From the NCBI RefSeq assembly GCF_900111865.1, contig NZ_FOJS01000002.1, positions 79,288-143,287 of the forward strand: a stretch of DNA of 64,000 bases, in the 5' to 3' direction. This DNA comes from Parageobacillus thermantarcticus (GTDB lineage Bacteria; Bacillota; Bacilli; Bacillales; Anoxybacillaceae). A program made the translations under genes and the position numbers. The notes beneath the pieces were generated by a model that had not been told where the DNA came from, searched no databases, and saw only the letters and a list, made by a program, of their open reading frames with translations. Position 1 is the stretch's first letter. Each line of letters starts with the position of its first letter. Positions 53,260 through 63,424 of this stretch are shown here, piece after piece.

Positions 53260-54663
53260 TCATGGCAATTCGAAATATTGCTTGGCGTTGAAATAGCAGA
53301 TGTCTTGGACGATTTTTCCCAAAAAAGCATAATCTTTTGGAACCTCTCCTTTTTCTATCCACGAACCGATCAAATTGCATACAATTCTACGAAAATACTC
53401 GTGACGTACATAAGATAAAAGGCTTCTTGAATCGGTCAACATGCCGACAAACGTGCTTAACACGCCAACATTGGCGAGATCGGTTAAGTGTGTTATGATG
53501 CCATCTTGATGGTCGTTAAACCACCAAGCTGCCCCAAATTGAATTTTTGCCTTTATCCCCTCTGATTGGAAATTTCCAGCCGCTGACGCAATGATATAGT
53601 TGTAAGCTGGATTTAGTGTATATACAATCGTTTTCGGCAATTGGCCCTCCCGCTCCAAATCATTAAAAAAGGCGTTTAATGGCTTAGCAAGGAAAAAATC
53701 ATTAATCGAATCATAGCCTGTATTCGGCCCGAGGCGTTGAAACATCTTTTCATTTGTATTTCGAATCGAGCCAATGTGCAACTGCATGACCCAACCAAGC
53801 GAGTGATACAATCGAGCTAAGAAACATAAAGTAAATGTTTTATATTTTTCCTCTTCCTCACGACTGAGGGAAAACCCATCCTTTCTTTTTTGAAAAATGA
53901 TGTTTACCTCATGCCAATCGCACTCGGCATGCGGCATATATTCAAGTCCGTGGTCAGCCATTCGGCATCCCATCTCATGAAAGTAGCGCACCCGGTTCTC
54001 AACCGCCTGTAGCAACTGGTTGTAATCGACAATCGATATACCGGTCACCTCTCCCAGTTTGTTTATATAGTCTAAAAATGACGAGCGATTGATCTCTATG
54101 ATCGAGTCAGGTCGAAACGATGGCACGACTTTGACAGAAAAGGACGGATCTTGGGCAATTTTTTGGTGATCCGCCAAATCGTCGAGTGGATCGTCTGTTG
54201 TCCCGATCCATTCAACATTCGATTTAACGATGAGAGAGCGGGCCGAAAACTCTTCCTGCTGAAGCATCTCATTGCAATGATCCCATATTTCCAGCCAAGT
54301 CTGCTCATTCAAGAGGGCATCGATCTGAAAGTAGCGTTTTAACTCTAAGTGCGTCCAATGGTAGAGTGGATTCCCGATGCAGTACGGAACCGTTTTCGCC
54401 CAAGCTTGAAACTTTTCCTCAGGAGAAGCATTTCCTGTAATATATTCTTCTTCCACTCCCAATGCCCTCATCGCTCGCCATTTATAGTGATCTCCTTCCA
54501 ACCAAAGCTCAGTCATATGATGAAATCGGCGATCTTCCGCGATCTCCTTGGCGCTTAAATGGCAGTGATAATCAATGATCGGCAATGATTTGGCGTAGTC
54601 ATGGTACAACACCTGAGCATGTTTGTTTTGCAGCAAAAAATTCTCGTGAATGAACGAATGCAC
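53260..54663 (-). CDS. uxaC: Glucuronate isomerase
   Basis: A 467-residue isomerase of the amidohydrolase superfamily that turns D-glucuronate into D-fructuronate. PIIDYHCHLSAKEIAED holds the HxH pair near the N-terminus; LEYMPHAECDWHEV, MQLHIGSIRN, GMLTDSRSLLSY and RHEYFRRIVCNLIG follow. Start is GTG 54663 after GGGGAGGAG; the frame open to 54699 overlaps uxuR. It begins 32 bases after uxuR. Confidence 0.95.
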   Translation of the reverse strand: MHSFIHENFLLQNKHAQVLYHDYAKSLPIIDYHCHLSAKEIAEDRRFHHMTELWLEGDHYKWRAMRALGVEEEYITGNASPEEKFQAWAKTVPYCIGNPLYHWTHLELKRYFQIDALLNEQTWLEIWDHCNEMLQQEEFSARSLIVKSNVEWIGTTDDPLDDLADHQKIAQDPSFSVKVVPSFRPDSIIEINRSSFLDYINKLGEVTGISIVDYNQLLQAVENRVRYFHEMGCRMADHGLEYMPHAECDWHEVNIIFQKRKDGFSLSREEEEKYKTFTLCFLARLYHSLGWVMQLHIGSIRNTNEKMFQRLGPNTGYDSINDFFLAKPLNAFFNDLEREGQLPKTIVYTLNPAYNYIIASAAGNFQSEGIKAKIQFGAAWWFNDHQDGIITHLTDLANVGVLSTFVGMLTDSRSLLSYVRHEYFRRIVCNLIGSWIEKGEVPKDYAFLGKIVQDICYFNAKQYFELP

Positions 54664-54695
54664 GGCTCCTCCCCTCTCCTTTGCAAAAACAAAAT

Positions 54696-55394
54696 TCATA
54701 CGAAATAATGAGGATATTGCCTTTTTAATACATCTTTCTCAACTTCGACAAGCCGCAGATGCTCCTCCATTACCTGGCGTACTTTCTCAGCTTCTCTATT
54801 GGCAATCAACCGATAAATTTGCTTGTGATGGGAAATAATAATGTCCCAATCCAAATCTGATGACAACCTAAGCACACGCAAACGATTGAAATGGCTGTTT
54901 AAACTTTGAATCATTTTCCACGAACGTGACATCCCGCACCCATCGTAAATCAACTGGTGAAACTTTTCGTCAAGCTCAAACAGTTCGAGAAAATTCCCTT
55001 TTTCCGCGCACAGCTCTTGCATCGTAATGTTTTTTTCGAGCTCGAACAAATGGTCTTGGCGGAATTTCGTACAAGCTAAAGCCGCCACTTCCTTCTCGAC
55101 AATTTCGCGAATAAAACGCCCTTCCTCCACATGACTCAAATTAATGCGGGAAACAATCGTCCCACTTTGCGGAATGATATCAAGCAATTCTTCTTGCGCG
55201 AGTTTGAGGAACGCTTCGCGCACTGGGGTGCGGCTAATATGAAGCTGCTCAGCGATTTCTTTTTCCGAAATTTTCGTCCCTGGTTCAAGCTCAAGGCGCA
55301 AAATTTTTTCTTTCAGCATGTCGTACAACTGGTCGCGCGCTGAACCTCTGTTGGAACTTTTAATTTGTTGGCTCTGCTGGGAAGTAAAAATCAC
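54696..55394 (-). CDS. uxuR: GntR/FCD-family regulator of glucuronate genes
   Basis: A 232-residue regulator: N-terminal winged helix-turn-helix (HISRTPVREAFLKLAQEEL in part) and C-terminal FCD ligand domain, with metal-type residues in ELDEKFHQLIYDG, SHHKQIYRLI and MEEHLRLVE. It lies inside the glucuronate cluster, behind its own promoter, with a palindrome that may be its operator. Uronate-pathway regulators of this family (UxuR/ExuR of proteobacteria, and the Geobacillus UxuR) respond to glucuronate or fructuronate. Start is GTG 55394. The gene symbol is by context. Confidence 0.82.
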   Translation of the reverse strand: MIFTSQQSQQIKSSNRGSARDQLYDMLKEKILRLELEPGTKISEKEIAEQLHISRTPVREAFLKLAQEELLDIIPQSGTIVSRINLSHVEEGRFIREIVEKEVAALACTKFRQDHLFELEKNITMQELCAEKGNFLELFELDEKFHQLIYDGCGMSRSWKMIQSLNSHFNRLRVLRLSSDLDWDIIISHHKQIYRLIANREAEKVRQVMEEHLRLVEVEKDVLKRQYPHYFV

Positions 55395-55423
55395 CTTTCG
55401 ATTCCCCTTTTTCTCTATGTTAT

Positions 55424-55508
55424 ATACTAGTATGGCAGCAACAGAATAAACCCATCATCTGCATTTTTCTTTTTTTTTAATGTAATGCAATAAAATATTT
55501 CCTGTCAA
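55424..55508 (-). promoter_or_regulatory. Internal promoter and candidate UxuR operator
   Basis: On the minus strand TTGACA (55508-55503), 18 bases, TACATT (55484-55479). The perfect palindrome ATACTAGTAT (55424-55433) lies about 45 bases downstream of the expected start, in front of uxuR. Autoregulation is likely. Confidence 0.65.
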
Positions 55509-55526
55509 ATCCCTCTATTCTATTAC

Positions 55527-56177
55527 TCACGCAGTCACCCTCTTTTTTCGTTCTTTTTGTACAATAGAGACAAACTCCGCGGCACGTTCAGTAATAGCTT
55601 CCAATTCACGATTTTCCCATCCGCGTTTGACGTTCACTAATGAGCTCCCCACGCCGACTGCATCCACTCCTGCTTTTATATACTCTCCGACCGTTTCTTT
55701 ATTTATCCCCCCTGTCGCCATCAAAGGAATATGTGGGAGCGGTTCTTTCAAGCTCTGGACATATTTTGGTCCAAAAACATGGGCAGGAAACACTTTTACG
55801 ATGTCGGCGCCGTGTTGAAAGGCAGTCACAATTTCTGTTGGCGTCAATCCGCCGGCAATGCTGACGACATGGCATTGTTTTGTCGCTTGAATGACGTCGA
55901 TGGAAAGTGATGGGGAAACAGTAAAACGCGCTCCAGCTGCAATTGCTTGCCGTGCCGTCTCAGCATCAAGCACCGTTCCCGCACCGACCAAGATATCTTC
56001 CAACTCCGTTGCTGCTGTTCCCAACGCAGCCAATGCCCCGGACGTTTCCATCGTAATCTCAATGATTGGAATTCCCCCGCGCTGCAAAGCCAATGCAAGG
56101 GAAATAATATTATCTACCGTCGCCCCACGGATGACTGGAACAACACCAATCTCTTGAATCGTTTGCCGTACATCCAT
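55527..56177 (-). CDS. kdgA: 2-dehydro-3-deoxy-phosphogluconate aldolase
   Basis: A 216-residue class I aldolase (KDPG/KHG type) that cleaves 2-keto-3-deoxy-6-phosphogluconate into pyruvate and glyceraldehyde-3-phosphate, the last step of glucuronate breakdown. GVVPVIRG starts the barrel, IEITMETSGA and VGAGTVLDAE carry the catalytic Glu and phosphate contacts, and DIVKVFPAHVFGPKY holds the Schiff-base Lys. ATG follows GGGAGGGAATGG. Between kdgK (19-base gap) and uxuR. Confidence 0.95.
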   Translation of the reverse strand: MDVRQTIQEIGVVPVIRGATVDNIISLALALQRGGIPIIEITMETSGALAALGTAATELEDILVGAGTVLDAETARQAIAAGARFTVSPSLSIDVIQATKQCHVVSIAGGLTPTEIVTAFQHGADIVKVFPAHVFGPKYVQSLKEPLPHIPLMATGGINKETVGEYIKAGVDAVGVGSSLVNVKRGWENRELEAITERAAEFVSIVQKERKKRVTA

Positions 56178-56196
56178 GCCATTCCCTCCCTCGTTA

Positions 56197-57213
56197 TTAT
56201 CGGGTGACGTCCTCTCCTTGCTGATTGATCCACCGTTCTACGTCTCCACGTTCTGGCATACCGTCAGCATCCCCCTCGACCATTGTCACCAGTGCACCAA
56301 CCGCATTTGCTCGGCGTATAGCCTCCGCTAGGCTGAGGCCATCGAGCAACCCAGATAACAATCCAGCTGCAAATCCATCACCAGCGCCGACCGGATCAAC
56401 AACATGTTTAACGGGAAACCCAGGAACATATTCATTGTGTGTAATTTGAAATGGCCCTGCCAAAACACTTAAACGCGGAAACCCAGGAACATATTCATTG
56501 TGTGTTGCCGTAAAATAATGCGCTCCGCTTGCGCCGAGTTTGATGACAACGAGCGATGAACCGCTATCGAGCAGCTGTTTCCCCCATTTTTCAACCGGCC
56601 GATCGCCGAACAAAAATGCAGCCTCTGCGGCCCCGGGGAGGACAATATCTGCCTGGGCAGCGATGCGAAGTAGCACCTCCTTCGCTTCATCTGCTTGGCT
56701 CCATAGTTTCAGGCGTAAATTCGGATCAAAGACGATCTTCACCCCACAACGGCGAGCGATGGCGATGGCCGCAAAAATTGTCTCTCGACAGCTTTCGCTT
56801 AATGCTGGAGTGATTCCGGTAATATGCAAATACTTCGCCGCAGCGAGATACTTCTCATCCAAATCGGCCGGCGTCAGCCGACTTGCCGCTGATCCGCTCC
56901 GGTAGTAATAGACCCGTGTGTCGTTTGGTCGCCTTTTCTCCTTAAAATAAAGGCCAGTAGGGGCTTCCGGATCGATTTTTGTTCGACTGACATCGACTCC
57001 TTCCCCTTGTAAGAAAGACAAAATCGCTTTTCCGAACTCATCATCTCCGACCTTGCTGATCCATCCAACCCGATGGCCCAAGCGCGCAAGGCCGACAGCT
57101 ACATTTGACTCCGCACCGCCAATCCGTCTTGTAAATGTAACCGCCTGCCTCATCAGCCCCCCGCTTGCCGGAGTAAATACTGCCATCGACTCACCAATCG
57201 TGACAACGTCCAT
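56197..57213 (-). CDS. kdgK: 2-dehydro-3-deoxygluconokinase with an internal duplication
   Basis: A 338-residue PfkB-type kinase that phosphorylates 2-keto-3-deoxygluconate. GGAESNVAVGLARLGH and DPVGAGDGFAAGLLSG (catalytic Asp) are the PfkB signatures. Start at ATG 57213 after GAGGGCTGAG. Oddly, THNEYVPGFP occurs twice, 21 residues apart, just before the VKHVVDPVGAG motif, caused by a 29-bp DNA repeat; family members have it once and are about 20 residues shorter. The insertion keeps the frame and sits in a loop near the sugar pocket, so activity is uncertain. Confidence 0.9.
   Translation of the reverse strand: MDVVTIGESMAVFTPASGGLMRQAVTFTRRIGGAESNVAVGLARLGHRVGWISKVGDDEFGKAILSFLQGEGVDVSRTKIDPEAPTGLYFKEKRRPNDTRVYYYRSGSAASRLTPADLDEKYLAAAKYLHITGITPALSESCRETIFAAIAIARRCGVKIVFDPNLRLKLWSQADEAKEVLLRIAAQADIVLPGAAEAAFLFGDRPVEKWGKQLLDSGSSLVVIKLGASGAHYFTATHNEYVPGFPRLSVLAGPFQITHNEYVPGFPVKHVVDPVGAGDGFAAGLLSGLLDGLSLAEAIRRANAVGALVTMVEGDADGMPERGDVERWINQQGEDVTR
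56414..56505. repeat. Direct 29-bp repeat inside kdgK
   Basis: 56414-56442 and 56477-56505 are identical for 29 bases (starting GGAAACCCAGGAACATATTC) and lie 63 bases apart, start to start, i.e. exactly 21 codons. The 34 bases between them have no second copy. Confidence 0.95.
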
Positions 57214-57276
57214 CTCAGCCCTCCATAGTAACCATTTTGATGAAAAATACTTCAACTTTTCCCTAAACTTTCGTTA

Positions 57277-58788
57277 TCATGAAGAGTACGATGTCATTTC
57301 ACTATCATCTAAGCCGACATACGTGCTTGTTTCGTCATGGATTTGTTCAATTTCAATCAGTGTCACTTCATTTTTTGTCAGTACAATAGGCAGACGAATA
57401 ATGCCATCCGTTGTTTTCCGTTGCTCTGTCGTAACATGCGGCTGCGCTACTTGGCGCAATGTTTCCACCGCTTGACGGCTTGGAAAACGGGGACGTCCCA
57501 TTTGCTTCCATACCACCCACGGGTTCCCGTACTTTTCATTGACTGTTTGCCGCTTGATAAAGACATCTGAAAATGGAACGGGAATGTCAAGCTGCACTTC
57601 TTTTGTAAACCCTTCTCCTTTTTCCATCACTAAATTCCAAAGCACCACGGCGATCGATCCGTCTTTCCGCCTTGTCACAATCATCTCGGAATCACGATAA
57701 AGCAACTCCTCGCCCAAAGCATTAAAGAACGTAAAGGCGTGGAACGTTGGCTTTGGAATGGAATGAAGCGCCACTAAGCCGAACCCGCCGTGGAACAACG
57801 CCTTCGGAACGTCCATTTCCTCAAATACATCGCTGAACGTCCAGTACGAAAACGAGTCTACGTAATCTCCCCCTTCACTTAAAATGCGGGCAATATACGC
57901 AGCGTTCAACGCTGTATCATGAATCGGATTAATCGGGCTGTACGATGTGTTATATTCAGTAATATGGAACGGCAAATGTGGAAACGGAGACTGGCGAATC
58001 AACGCGCGCACCGTTTTAAATTGTTCAAGCATGTCTTCCGGCGGTTCGAGTTCCTGATAGTAATATTCAAATGTCTTTTTATGTGGCCTTTTGGATGTAT
58101 ATGCGTGGCGGCTGACAAAATCTACAGGCACCTCCCGTTCGGCGCAGAACTGAAGGAAGTCAGCAATCCACTCATCGCTCCCCCCACAGATGGCCGGCCC
58201 CCCAACTTGCAAATGAGGATCGACGCTTTTCACCGCCCGGGCCGTCACCTCATACAGCTTAAAATATTCTTGTTTGTTTGCACCCTTCCAAAAGTTTACT
58301 AAATTTGGTTCATTCCAAACTTCAAACGGCCATGTTCTCACTTCCTCAATCCCATATCGTTCGATGAAATGGAAAACAACAGCGATAATCAGATCACGCC
58401 ACTTATTATAGTCTTTCGGGGGAGTGACATTGCCCTTCCAATAAAAGACCGTCTGTTCTCCTGAAGCAAGAGCGCTTGGCATAAACCCCAACTCGATAAA
58501 TGGACGAATGTTTAAGTCCAAATAGGAATCAAGAATCCGATCGATATACGTAAAATTGTAAAAAGGCTTCATTTCTCCGTCGATTTCAACTTCCCGGTAA
58601 ATTCCAACTTCATCGGAAAGCAAGCCATGGCCGCGGATGTATTGAAATCCTATTTTCTCTTGCACGAGTTTCAAGTGATCAAGATATTCCTTTTGCAAGG
58701 CAAGGCCAAGCCGCCCAGTGCCAACACAAAATTTCCAGTTCTTTTTAAACTGCGCCCTCCCGTTGCTTGGCACGTTTACGACCTTCAT
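57277..58788 (-). CDS. xynB: Beta-xylosidase, GH39
   Basis: A 503-residue intracellular retaining xylosidase of family 39, nearly colinear with XynB of G. stearothermophilus. The acid/base is Glu 160 (FEVWNEPNL) and the nucleophile is in [27 protein letters not shown] is the family entry. It releases xylose from short xylo-oligosaccharides after AguA has removed the uronic acid. Xylose then goes to XylA. No signal peptide. Between aguA (15-base gap) and kdgK. Confidence 0.96.
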   Translation of the reverse strand: MKVVNVPSNGRAQFKKNWKFCVGTGRLGLALQKEYLDHLKLVQEKIGFQYIRGHGLLSDEVGIYREVEIDGEMKPFYNFTYIDRILDSYLDLNIRPFIELGFMPSALASGEQTVFYWKGNVTPPKDYNKWRDLIIAVVFHFIERYGIEEVRTWPFEVWNEPNLVNFWKGANKQEYFKLYEVTARAVKSVDPHLQVGGPAICGGSDEWIADFLQFCAEREVPVDFVSRHAYTSKRPHKKTFEYYYQELEPPEDMLEQFKTVRALIRQSPFPHLPFHITEYNTSYSPINPIHDTALNAAYIARILSEGGDYVDSFSYWTFSDVFEEMDVPKALFHGGFGLVALHSIPKPTFHAFTFFNALGEELLYRDSEMIVTRRKDGSIAVVLWNLVMEKGEGFTKEVQLDIPVPFSDVFIKRQTVNEKYGNPWVVWKQMGRPRFPSRQAVETLRQVAQPHVTTEQRKTTDGIIRLPIVLTKNEVTLIEIEQIHDETSTYVGLDDSEMTSYSS

Positions 58789-58803
58789 GCTCCTCTCCCC
58801 TAT

Positions 58804-60855
58804 TCACCGATAAATTTTTCGCCCATATTGGTCATCAATCCCTGACTTCCGGTAAAAGTACGTATTGATGACATCACGCCATTCTTTGGCATGTTCCACT
58901 TGAATGGTTAATCGCTCTAATACATCATTATACCGTTTTTCGTCAATTTTCCCCTTCAGCTGTTCCCATCGCTTTTTCAACTCCTTCGTCTGTTCCACTC
59001 CTTTAAAATGAGTGTTGTAAATATGTTGAATGACCGTTTCCCCTGAATGCAACCGATGAGTGTACGGAACGTGATGGAAAAACAAGAGCAGCTCATCCGG
59101 ACAAGTGTCAAGTGACTCATACATCGCCGCATTTTCCGGAAAGTATTGCGCCGTATACCCAGTTCCGGTGGCAACCGTCCGGTCAACTCCGATCCCGTCG
59201 CGGTCGGCGTAATGGTATGTCCCCCAATGCGAATATTCATATCCATCCACATTAGGTCCATAATGGTGTCCCGGGTTCACCATCCAGCCGACGCCAAGCG
59301 GAGAGGTGTAATTTTCATAGATTCTCCATGAAGCAAGAAGCATCCAGCTGACCGCTTCGATGACTTGTGGATCGTCCCCGAACGTTTGCACGATCCATTC
59401 GTTCGCAATCTCTTCGGCGGACAAATCCGGATTCCAAGCGAGCCGCCCAAATCCATATAAGTTCGCTTGCGCCAACGTATGCCCGGTCCAGTTTGGGTCA
59501 TCACCAACATTCGACACCCCTGTTATCCCGCTATAGTGATAACCAAATAGGGAACCATCCACTACTTTTTTGACTTTCGACCCTTTTCCCTTCGCATACG
59601 TATCAAATTCAAGCACCTCTTTCCACTGCGGGATCAAAAAACATAAATGCTTTTGCTGCCCTGTATATTCTTGCGTGATTTGCACTTCCATCATTTGGTT
59701 CGTATTTGGCATGGCACCAAATAACGGTGAAACCGGCTCCCTTACTTGAAAGTCCATTGGGCCGTTTTTAATTTGCAAGATGACATTCTCGCGAAACTGC
59801 CCGTCCAATGGCTTGAAGTGATCATATGCCGCTTTTGCCCGATCGGTCGTCCGATCACGCCAATCTTGCTGGCAGTTATAGACAAAACATCTCCAAATGA
59901 CGAGCCCCCCAAACGGCACCAACGCTTCAGCCAACATGTTTGCCCCTTCCGCGTGATCGCGCCCGTATGTAAATGGGCCAGGGCGGAACTCGGAATCCGC
60001 TTTGACCACAAAGCCGCCAAAATCAGGGATATATTGATAAATGCGTTTAGCCGTTTCCTTCCACCACCGTCGCACCTCGGGATCAAGCGGATCCGCCGTT
60101 GGAAGCCCCCCAATCTCAATGGGGCTCGCGTAGTTGATGCTCAAAAACGTTTTGATTCCATATGATCGGAAGATATCCGCCACTTCCGCCACGTCCGGCA
60201 AAAACTCTTCGGTAATTAATTTCGTCTCTGTTTGGTGAACGTTGACGTTGTTGATCGAGATAGAGTTAATACCGACGGAAGCGAGCAACCGTGCGTAATC
60301 TTTTATGCGTTGTTTTTGTTTTACGAACTGACCATCGGCAAAGAAAATCGATCGCCCAGCATACCCGCGCTCAATGCTGCCATCCATATTGTCCCAATGA
60401 TTGATCATGCGCAACCGGTTTTTTGGCTGCTCGACAATCGACAGATGAGCGATGTTCTCACCCATTTGCAATAACCGGAGAAAATGAAAGGCGCCATACA
60501 GCACACCGTAATCAGTTTTCCCAATAATGCAGACACGAAACGGCCCGCCATGGGCATCGGATCGAATCACATACCCTTCAGGATGAACGAGTTCCGTCTC
60601 CTCACCCCCCACCAGTTGCCGTCTGAATTCTTCATCCTCGAGCGTCCCGAGCCAAACCGCGTTGATTGTTTGTTTTGTTTCCTGCACCACCTGCGGCTCG
60701 ATCCCCACCATCGAGCTAAGGCCATTCCGGAGTTCTTCCACTGCTACCCGAAAAATCGGGGATGTTCCTTTGGCCACAATCGCTTCAAACCATAATGGAT
60801 CATATTGATCCTTCCGCTCATATCGCAACCAACAAGGCTCGTATCCCGTCGGCAC
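58804..60855 (-). CDS. aguA: Alpha-glucuronidase, GH67
   Basis: A 683-residue intracellular enzyme that removes 4-O-methyl-glucuronic acid from the non-reducing end of aldotetraouronic acid. The N-terminal beta domain, central barrel ([40 protein letters not shown] with the acid Glu) and helical C-terminal domain ([20 protein letters not shown]) fit family 67; [14 protein letters not shown] and [11 protein letters not shown] hold the base residues. ATG follows AAGGGGGAAG. It stands right after aguG in the same operon. Confidence 0.96.
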   Translation of the reverse strand: MPTGYEPCWLRYERKDQYDPLWFEAIVAKGTSPIFRVAVEELRNGLSSMVGIEPQVVQETKQTINAVWLGTLEDEEFRRQLVGGEETELVHPEGYVIRSDAHGGPFRVCIIGKTDYGVLYGAFHFLRLLQMGENIAHLSIVEQPKNRLRMINHWDNMDGSIERGYAGRSIFFADGQFVKQKQRIKDYARLLASVGINSISINNVNVHQTETKLITEEFLPDVAEVADIFRSYGIKTFLSINYASPIEIGGLPTADPLDPEVRRWWKETAKRIYQYIPDFGGFVVKADSEFRPGPFTYGRDHAEGANMLAEALVPFGGLVIWRCFVYNCQQDWRDRTTDRAKAAYDHFKPLDGQFRENVILQIKNGPMDFQVREPVSPLFGAMPNTNQMMEVQITQEYTGQQKHLCFLIPQWKEVLEFDTYAKGKGSKVKKVVDGSLFGYHYSGITGVSNVGDDPNWTGHTLAQANLYGFGRLAWNPDLSAEEIANEWIVQTFGDDPQVIEAVSWMLLASWRIYENYTSPLGVGWMVNPGHHYGPNVDGYEYSHWGTYHYADRDGIGVDRTVATGTGYTAQYFPENAAMYESLDTCPDELLLFFHHVPYTHRLHSGETVIQHIYNTHFKGVEQTKELKKRWEQLKGKIDEKRYNDVLERLTIQVEHAKEWRDVINTYFYRKSGIDDQYGRKIYR

Positions 60856-60870
60856 GTTCGCTTCCCCCTT

Positions 60871-61761
60871 TTACTCTTTTTCCGCTCCCAACACAATCCC
60901 TTTCACGAAAAACTTTTGCACAAACGGATAAACAATCAGCATTGGCAAAGCAGCGATAAAGATCTGTGCCGCCTTCACTGTCCGTTCAGATAAGTTTTTC
61001 AATGTTTCCGCATCGACGCTCATTTTTGTGAAATCTTGTTGAACAATAATCGTTTGCAAGAACGTAGATAACGGGTAATGTTTCACATCTGACATGTAAA
61101 TCAACCCATCAAACCATGAGTTCCAATGAAAAACCATCGTAAAGAGCGAAATCGTCGCAATTGCCGGAACCGAAATCGGCAAATAAATTTTCCAAAAAAT
61201 CGTAAAATGATTCGCTCCATCCATTAAAGCAGCCTCTTCAAGTGATTTCGGCACCGAGGTGCGGAAAAAGTTCACAAGCAAAATTAAGTTAAATGAGCTG
61301 ACGGCCGGCGGCAAAATGAGCGCCCAAATCGTATCCGTCAATCCGAGTTTGGTCACCACCATATAAGTCGGAACGAGACCGCCATGGAACAACATCGTAA
61401 ACACGAAAAACCACATATACAGCTTCCGCCCGCGAAACGCGCCATCGCTTTTAGACAGCGGATAGGCAGCGCATAACATGACTCCCATGGAAATCAACGT
61501 CCCTAATACAACACGCAAAAACGAATTCCAAAGGGAGCGCAAAAAATTTTCATTTCCAATCGTTTTCTCATAAGCGTCCAATGTAAAGTCGACTGGCCAC
61601 AGTCCGACTAAATTGGCCGTCGCCGCTGCACTGCCGCTGAATGAGACGGCTAAAATATGGATGAGAGGTAAAAGGCAAAGCACGGCAATAATCGTTAAAA
61701 GGGTATAGTTAAACACAGTAAATAGTTTATAAGGCAAGCTTTTTTGATAGTGATGATACAT
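60871..61761 (-). CDS. aguG: Aldouronate ABC transporter permease, LplC-like
   Basis: A 296-residue membrane permease of the LplC/YtcP type (CUT1 family) with six helices. The ATPase-contact loop is EEAALMDGANHFTIFWKIYLP. With AguF and the binding protein AguE it imports aldotetraouronic acid; an ATPase such as MsmX, encoded elsewhere, supplies energy, as none is in the cluster. ATG follows GGGGGGAGG. 13 bases after aguF and 15 before aguA. Confidence 0.93.
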   Translation of the reverse strand: MYHHYQKSLPYKLFTVFNYTLLTIIAVLCLLPLIHILAVSFSGSAAATANLVGLWPVDFTLDAYEKTIGNENFLRSLWNSFLRVVLGTLISMGVMLCAAYPLSKSDGAFRGRKLYMWFFVFTMLFHGGLVPTYMVVTKLGLTDTIWALILPPAVSSFNLILLVNFFRTSVPKSLEEAALMDGANHFTIFWKIYLPISVPAIATISLFTMVFHWNSWFDGLIYMSDVKHYPLSTFLQTIIVQQDFTKMSVDAETLKNLSERTVKAAQIFIAALPMLIVYPFVQKFFVKGIVLGAEKE

Positions 61762-61774
61762 AGACCTCCCCCCC

Positions 61775-62722
61775 TTAAAAGATTTTATAGTTCGCGTATT
61801 TATAAGCGAGACGGTACCCCGTGACCACGAGAATAAAGCTAATGACCGATTTAAACAACCCTACAGCTGTAGCATAACTGAAATCCCCATTCAAAAGGCC
61901 GACGCGGTAAACATACGTATCAATAATATCGCCCGTTTTGTAAACAAGCGGATTGTACAAGTTTAAAATTTGATCAAACCCAGCGTTTAAAATATTCCCA
62001 AGCGACAATGTCCCAACAACGATGATAATCGGCAACATGGAAGGCAACGTGATGTAGAACGTTTGCTGCCAGCGGTTCGCTCCATCCACAATGGCCGCTT
62101 CATATAACGATGGATTAATCGAAGTCAGCGCAGCTAAAAACACAATCGTGTTAAATCCGCATTCTTTCCACACATCCGTAACGACAACAACGGTACGGAA
62201 CCAATCATTGTCTCCAAGAAAGAAAATCGGCTGAATGCCAAATATGGATAAAAAGCGGTTGACAATCCCTCCTTCAGGAGAAAGCATGTCGATCAAAATC
62301 CCGCCAAGAATCACCCATGACAAAAAGTGCGGCAAATACACGATCGTTTGAACAGTCCGCTTAAACTTCATCACGTATACTTCGTTGAGAAGCAACGCAA
62401 ACGCAAGAGGCACGCCGAGGTTAAAAATGATTTTTAATGTCGAAATCACCAATGTATTCCATATGACTTGACGCGCATCTTCATATTCAAACATCGTTTT
62501 AAAGTGTTCGAGGCCGACCCAGGGCGAATGCAAAAAACCGAGCCACGGCTCATAATCTTGAAAGGCCATGACCAGCCCGAACATCGGAATGTATTGAAAA
62601 ATAAAGACGATGATTAGAGCAGGAAGCAACATGGCATGCAGCTGCCATGTTCCTTTTCTTTTCCGAGCCCTTTTGACTTCCACAGCTGCCGTTTGCCCTT
62701 TGACATCTACGGCTGACTGCAT
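61775..62722 (-). CDS. aguF: Aldouronate ABC transporter permease, LplB-like
   Basis: A 315-residue permease of the LplB/YtcP-partner type (CUT1 family). The hydrophilic basic N-terminus (KRARKRKGTWQLH) precedes six helices; the contact loop is YEAAIVDGANRWQQTFYITLP. Start at ATG 62722 after AAAGGGGGAAAG; the frame open to 62782 is not needed. It follows the broken aguE by about 115 bases and forms the membrane pore with AguG. Confidence 0.93.
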   Translation of the reverse strand: MQSAVDVKGQTAAVEVKRARKRKGTWQLHAMLLPALIIVFIFQYIPMFGLVMAFQDYEPWLGFLHSPWVGLEHFKTMFEYEDARQVIWNTLVISTLKIIFNLGVPLAFALLLNEVYVMKFKRTVQTIVYLPHFLSWVILGGILIDMLSPEGGIVNRFLSIFGIQPIFFLGDNDWFRTVVVVTDVWKECGFNTIVFLAALTSINPSLYEAAIVDGANRWQQTFYITLPSMLPIIIVVGTLSLGNILNAGFDQILNLYNPLVYKTGDIIDTYVYRVGLLNGDFSYATAVGLFKSVISFILVVTGYRLAYKYANYKIF

Positions 62723-62839
62723 ACGCTTTCCCCCTTTCGGCTTTTCAGCACCATCCCTTGTGAAAAAAGCAGGTGCGAACATCGATTGTGAGTTGACCCA
62801 TTGTTCCGACTATGTCCGCACCCTAATCGTCACAAAGCG

Positions 62840-63424
62840 TTACTTTGCTCCTTTCACCGATTGATACCATTCATTGACTTCTTTTGTAATTTCTTTGCCG
62901 CCAGAATCCTCCCATTTTTTTACAAACTCATCAAATGCGCTAAGCGGCACACGTCCGTAAATAATATTGGCGAACGTTTCCCGCTCCATTTTCGTCAAAA
63001 ACTCTCCGCGTTTTTGCATTGTTTTGGTCGGCGGCCCTGTAAATTCATTTACAATGCGGTATTGGTTTTGCTGATTGACAATTGTACCCGCTTTCATGTA
63101 TGACTCGCCTTGGGAAACAATTTTTGTATATTCATAGGCGTTCTTCGGCTCGCGTTTTGTTGTATACAATTCTTCAGCTAATTCATAAAGCATATACGGA
63201 ACGGTTGGAATATCTTCCGTTATAAAATACTTCCCTGGATCGATCTTTCCACCGGGGATTTGGTTCGGATCGTAAACAGGCTTCCCGTCTTTCATCACAT
63301 AGTCATAGCCTTCAAATAGCCCATACTTGAAATATTTCGAATCGTTGTAAATGTAGCCATAAATGGCATCTAAGTATTCAAAAAACTTGTCCATATGTTT
63401 AAAATTTTTACTGTAGATGAGCAA
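62840..63424 (-). pseudogene. aguE: Solute-binding protein aguE, only the C-terminal part left
   Basis: About 194 codons encode the C-terminal end of an LplA-type extracellular sugar-binding protein: KHMDKFFEYLDAIYGYIYN, YGLFEGYDYVMKDGKPVY, GKYFITEDIPTVPYMLYE and MERETFANIIYGRVPL. Full proteins of this type have some 500-560 residues with a lipoprotein signal. Here the frame begins abruptly at 63424, with an in-frame stop just above, next to an insertion sequence. Signal peptide and N-terminal lobe are missing, so the protein cannot be exported or bind sugar. Confidence 0.88.
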
